This document shows positions 63,401-64,000 of a DNA stretch of 64,000 nucleotides, piece after piece. The stretch is taken from positions 310,001-374,000 of the forward strand of contig NZ_BANR01000003.1 of NCBI RefSeq assembly GCF_000332975.1. The letters are read 5' to 3'. The first letter of the stretch is position 1, and every line of letters starts with the position of its first letter. Source of the DNA: Gordonia aichiensis NBRC 108223. Its GTDB lineage: Bacteria; Actinomycetota; Actinomycetes; Mycobacteriales; Mycobacteriaceae. The position numbers and the translations under genes are program-made. Under the pieces are notes generated by a model. It did not search any database and was not told the DNA's origin. It saw only the letters and a list, made by a program, of their open reading frames with translations.

Positions 63401-64000
63401 ACTCGGCGTCGGATATGCGGGGAAGGCCGGGACGAGGTGTTCGTCGATGCGGCGTCGTGGGTGCTCGACGAGCGCGTGTGCGAGCTCGACGAAACCGTGT
63501 GCCAGTTCTTCTATACGCGTCCGACTGAACAGTTCGGTCGCGTACGTCATGCGGAGCGTGTCCCCGCGCGACTGCACTTCGAGGTCGAATCGTGCTGCGC
63601 CGGTGTCGACTTCCTCGATCTCGGTGCGCAGTCCACGCAGTGCGGCGTCGGACGTGGTGAGCGGATCGTCGTCGACGGTGAGCGAGATGGTGAAGACAGG
63701 GTGCCTGCCGGTGCGCGGCGGGCGCAGATCGGCCACCACCGCGTCGAAGGGCAGCTCCGCGTGCGAGAGGGCGTCGAGATCCACACGGCGCACCGCGTCG
63801 AGCAATTCCGTCGCCGACCACGCACCGTCGACCCGGGTGCGCAGGACGACCGAGTTGACGAACATGCCGACGAGGTGAGCAAGCCGCGAGTCCGTCCGGC
63901 CCGCGACGGGGGTGCCGATCACGATGTCGGCATCCGCCCCGGCGGTGTGGACGTCCTTGTCGGCGCTGTGTCGTGTCAGCAGCGCGGCGAGCACCGCGTG
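57419..64000 (-). CDS. Non-ribosomal peptide synthetase, C-terminal 2,193 residues (5' end outside window)
   Basis: The frame is open through the right edge (codons CAC, GCG, GTG at 64000-63992). The visible order is: second half of a C domain, A, T, C, A, T, TE. Motifs: TSGSTG near 62930, carrier AGGTSLQA near 61810, HHVAADGAS near 61090, TSGSTG near 59580, carrier LGGNSLQA near 58400, TE GWSLGG near 57950. Pocket residues of the two A domains are D-A-L-F-G-G-C-I-V-K and D-A-L-F-A-G-V-V-I-K, neither recognised, but alike and similar to module 6 of the giant NRPS. No epimerase is visible. A Ser/Thr/Ala-rich linker of about 55 residues separates the first carrier from the next C domain. It is the first visible gene of an operon with mbtH and an ABC exporter. 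Confidence 0.93.
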   Translation of the reverse strand, partial: HAVLAALLTRHSADKDVHTAGADADIVIGTPVAGRTDSRLAHLVGMFVNSVVLRTRVDGAWSATELLDAVRRVDLDALSHAELPFDAVVADLRPPRTGRHPVFTISLTVDDDPLTTSDAALRGLRTEIEEVDTGAARFDLEVQSRGDTLRMTYATELFSRTRIEELAHGFVELAHALVEHPRRRIDEHLVPAFPAYPTPSPDPVHLADLLDLTATRHRELIAVEDGDVAMTYAQLDEVTARWSATLRAEGVGPEHVVAVALPRSWRFVAALWAVLRAGGVVLPIDARYPSDRVEHMLRDSDARIGITDPGLDRHLDGTSTMRWIDTEALGHPGDRLPDPAPRLPDAAAYVIYTSGSTGTPKGVTVTHRGIGAFSQSQRDRYDVQPGDRTLHFASPGFDATFLEFMLAFDAGATMVIAPPTIYGGDELVEFLDEHGVSHAFITPAALMAATPRPLPRLRTLGVGGEASPAELVAAWAPGRRYVNCYGPTETTIVATMSPPLSPGDEITIGHPVTGCTAMVLDHRLQPVQDTVPGELYLAGPGVARGYLGRPDLTAGRFVADPRARGAVMYRTGDVVHRNRSGALVFDGRSDNQVKVRGFRIEPDEVNNALTSHPDVDGALTLVHGNGADARLVAYVASASADTLADQTLIAHVAVSLPRQMVPSGIVVLDRFPVTPNGKIDRRALPAPTIAPTTTAHELTTPAQRRVADALADVLGVGVESIGAATDFFEAGGTSLQATALAARLRTHDGARLRVREIFDHPTVAALAELVDPELARPESLSTAPLTAQPRNAAPVTSERTASDADAATTDAARDAGALDGPRGRVRIPVRSSMVPVAPMQRRLLSLARLHPTSTDYLMPFMLRLTGPLDRHALREALIDLVSRHAGLRTVYPATSGGAQTGGVLVGAESTIGNLQPLGYRDDADAMTLISRLCAAPIDVAVAPGMRAHLLTRISADSTGEHILVLVIHHVAADGASLPILVGDLATAYSERLAGRRTTWEEAAFGYRDYAAIVGAEEHRSAVSDHLAYWTTLLRGAPADSAPRPSRPLTSIRAHTSEGTPSAAGTVSIPLDDELRNAVIACARSQSTTPFTLLHTALATLMYRLGVGSDVVIGTPVANRVVPDLPDTDLSGVVGMFVNTLALRTQIDGDEPVRELLARVRDDDLDALDHREVPFDDVVAAVNPDRSAGGHPLFEVALSVHDYGSDIAGGVIEPVPGLRGQISEVRSAQAKFALQFTLSGLHSADASLEVTFAVDRYRDHDAHELGVRFLRVVRAITTDAARAVGDIRVTDPLEVADVAPARGPRGADPMTFGAILDDAVSHNPDGIAATDGDTEITYRELDARANRLARLLLGRGIGGAHASDEPEPVVAMAIPRSIEALVAIWAIVRTGAAYVPVDPTYPPERIAHMLADSGAQLVVTDSAHRDSAPAAAQVIVVDDRAVRDRLARQSAAPLADTETIGARVDGLAYIIYTSGSTGRPKGVLVPHSGLRAVRDELRARMTPRQDSRVLHFASPSFDASVLEFLLAAAGSACLVIAPTDVYGGKPLAQFLTRNRVTHAFITPAAVASMSPTDAPTLRCLAIGGEAFGADLARRWSAGRRILNVYGPTETTVITTSSDPLRAHDELTMGTPNNGVSALVLDSRLHPVPVGVVGELYLIGSQVTRGYHRRPGLTASRYLPVPMVAGDDFAGHRMYRTGDLVRWTPDGRLSYVARSDGQVQVRGFRVELGEIDDALTADPRVDFAVTVIGGTNQHGNDAPPAQADATLHSYVTLVPDATAVASTVGDDLRAALPQRLPRHMVPATVTVLDEIPLTPVGKLDRTALPTPQISRSGRAPRPGTETAIATVFVEVLGLTDDEIAADTSFFDLGGNSLQATTLAERLSSVLGVDIRAHQVFAAPTVSELAVQADPGSGSSGTTEQTARSAWDVLIGRRSTPQHSDPAVAPPLFVIHPAIGLSWAFTSLLPHLEPNRAVYGLQHPTLSGLPAPTSLGELAAYYAEQIQSVAPHGPYHLLGWSLGGIIAQEIAVILQGSGEVVGDLTILDSYVLADRPDLVTEPSIGELLSEFGISTTDPTTSPNVDDAWHAVRAAGGLLGGLSRDEFGTVHQVFEQAGDLANPWRPRVFHGDITFVSATRASQPGARAVDGWRPYVDGTIHNIDVDCTHARMLLPQNVVDYAHVLSPRPRRWSRHRITEEE

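Overview
The window is high-GC actinobacterial DNA, most likely from a mycolic-acid bacterium of the Gordonia/Rhodococcus group (Mycobacteriales). The main clues are an antigen-85-type mycolyltransferase-like protein, a SigK-RskA sigma/anti-sigma pair, an MTB12-like lipoprotein, DrrA/B/C-type lipid exporters and very large NRPS genes. The genus is an inference.

Left block (1-46,700) is a large NRPS locus. A minus-strand operon carries a DrrA-type ATPase, two ABC-2 permeases and a family-2 glycosyltransferase. It meets a second, paralogous glycosyltransferase that is cut by the left edge. Divergent from this operon are two overlapping NRPS genes of about 2,664 and 10,958 codons. Together they form an 11-module line: C-A-T / C-A-T / C | A-T / C-A-T / C-A-T-E / C-A-T / C-A-T-E / C-A-T-E / C-A-T / C-A-T / C-A-T-TE. 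Pocket residues read directly from the A domains give Ser (modules 1 and 7) and Thr (module 10). Modules 4 and 11 are Ser-like but altered; the other six are unassigned. Epimerases predict D-residues at positions 5, 7 and 8, and the condensation domains that follow are of the D-accepting type. An MbtH protein follows. A starter-type first C domain, the exporter and the glycosyltransferases together suggest an N-capped, glycosylated, exported peptide, but no starter-activating enzyme is in the window.

The most unusual signal is at the junction of the two NRPS proteins. The C-terminus of the first and the N-terminus of the second each end in a roughly 90-residue segment resembling only the first part of an adenylation domain. 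A fourth, free-standing gene near the MbtH gene (46371-46676) encodes the same kind of fragment. This looks like an undescribed docking or accessory element.

Middle block (46,700-55,200) is ordinary chromosome: a DUF4190 membrane protein, an MTB12-like lipoprotein, a luciferase-like monooxygenase paired with an FMN reductase, a pirin, an acetoacetate-decarboxylase-like protein behind a KstR-like palindrome, a small LuxR-type regulator, an antigen-85-like esterase, and rskA-sigK.

Right block (55,293-64,000) is a second NRPS locus on the minus strand: a truncated NRPS ending C-A-T-C-A-T-TE, then its own MbtH, a DrrA-like ATPase and one permease, all tightly packed or overlapping. The NRPS runs off the right edge.
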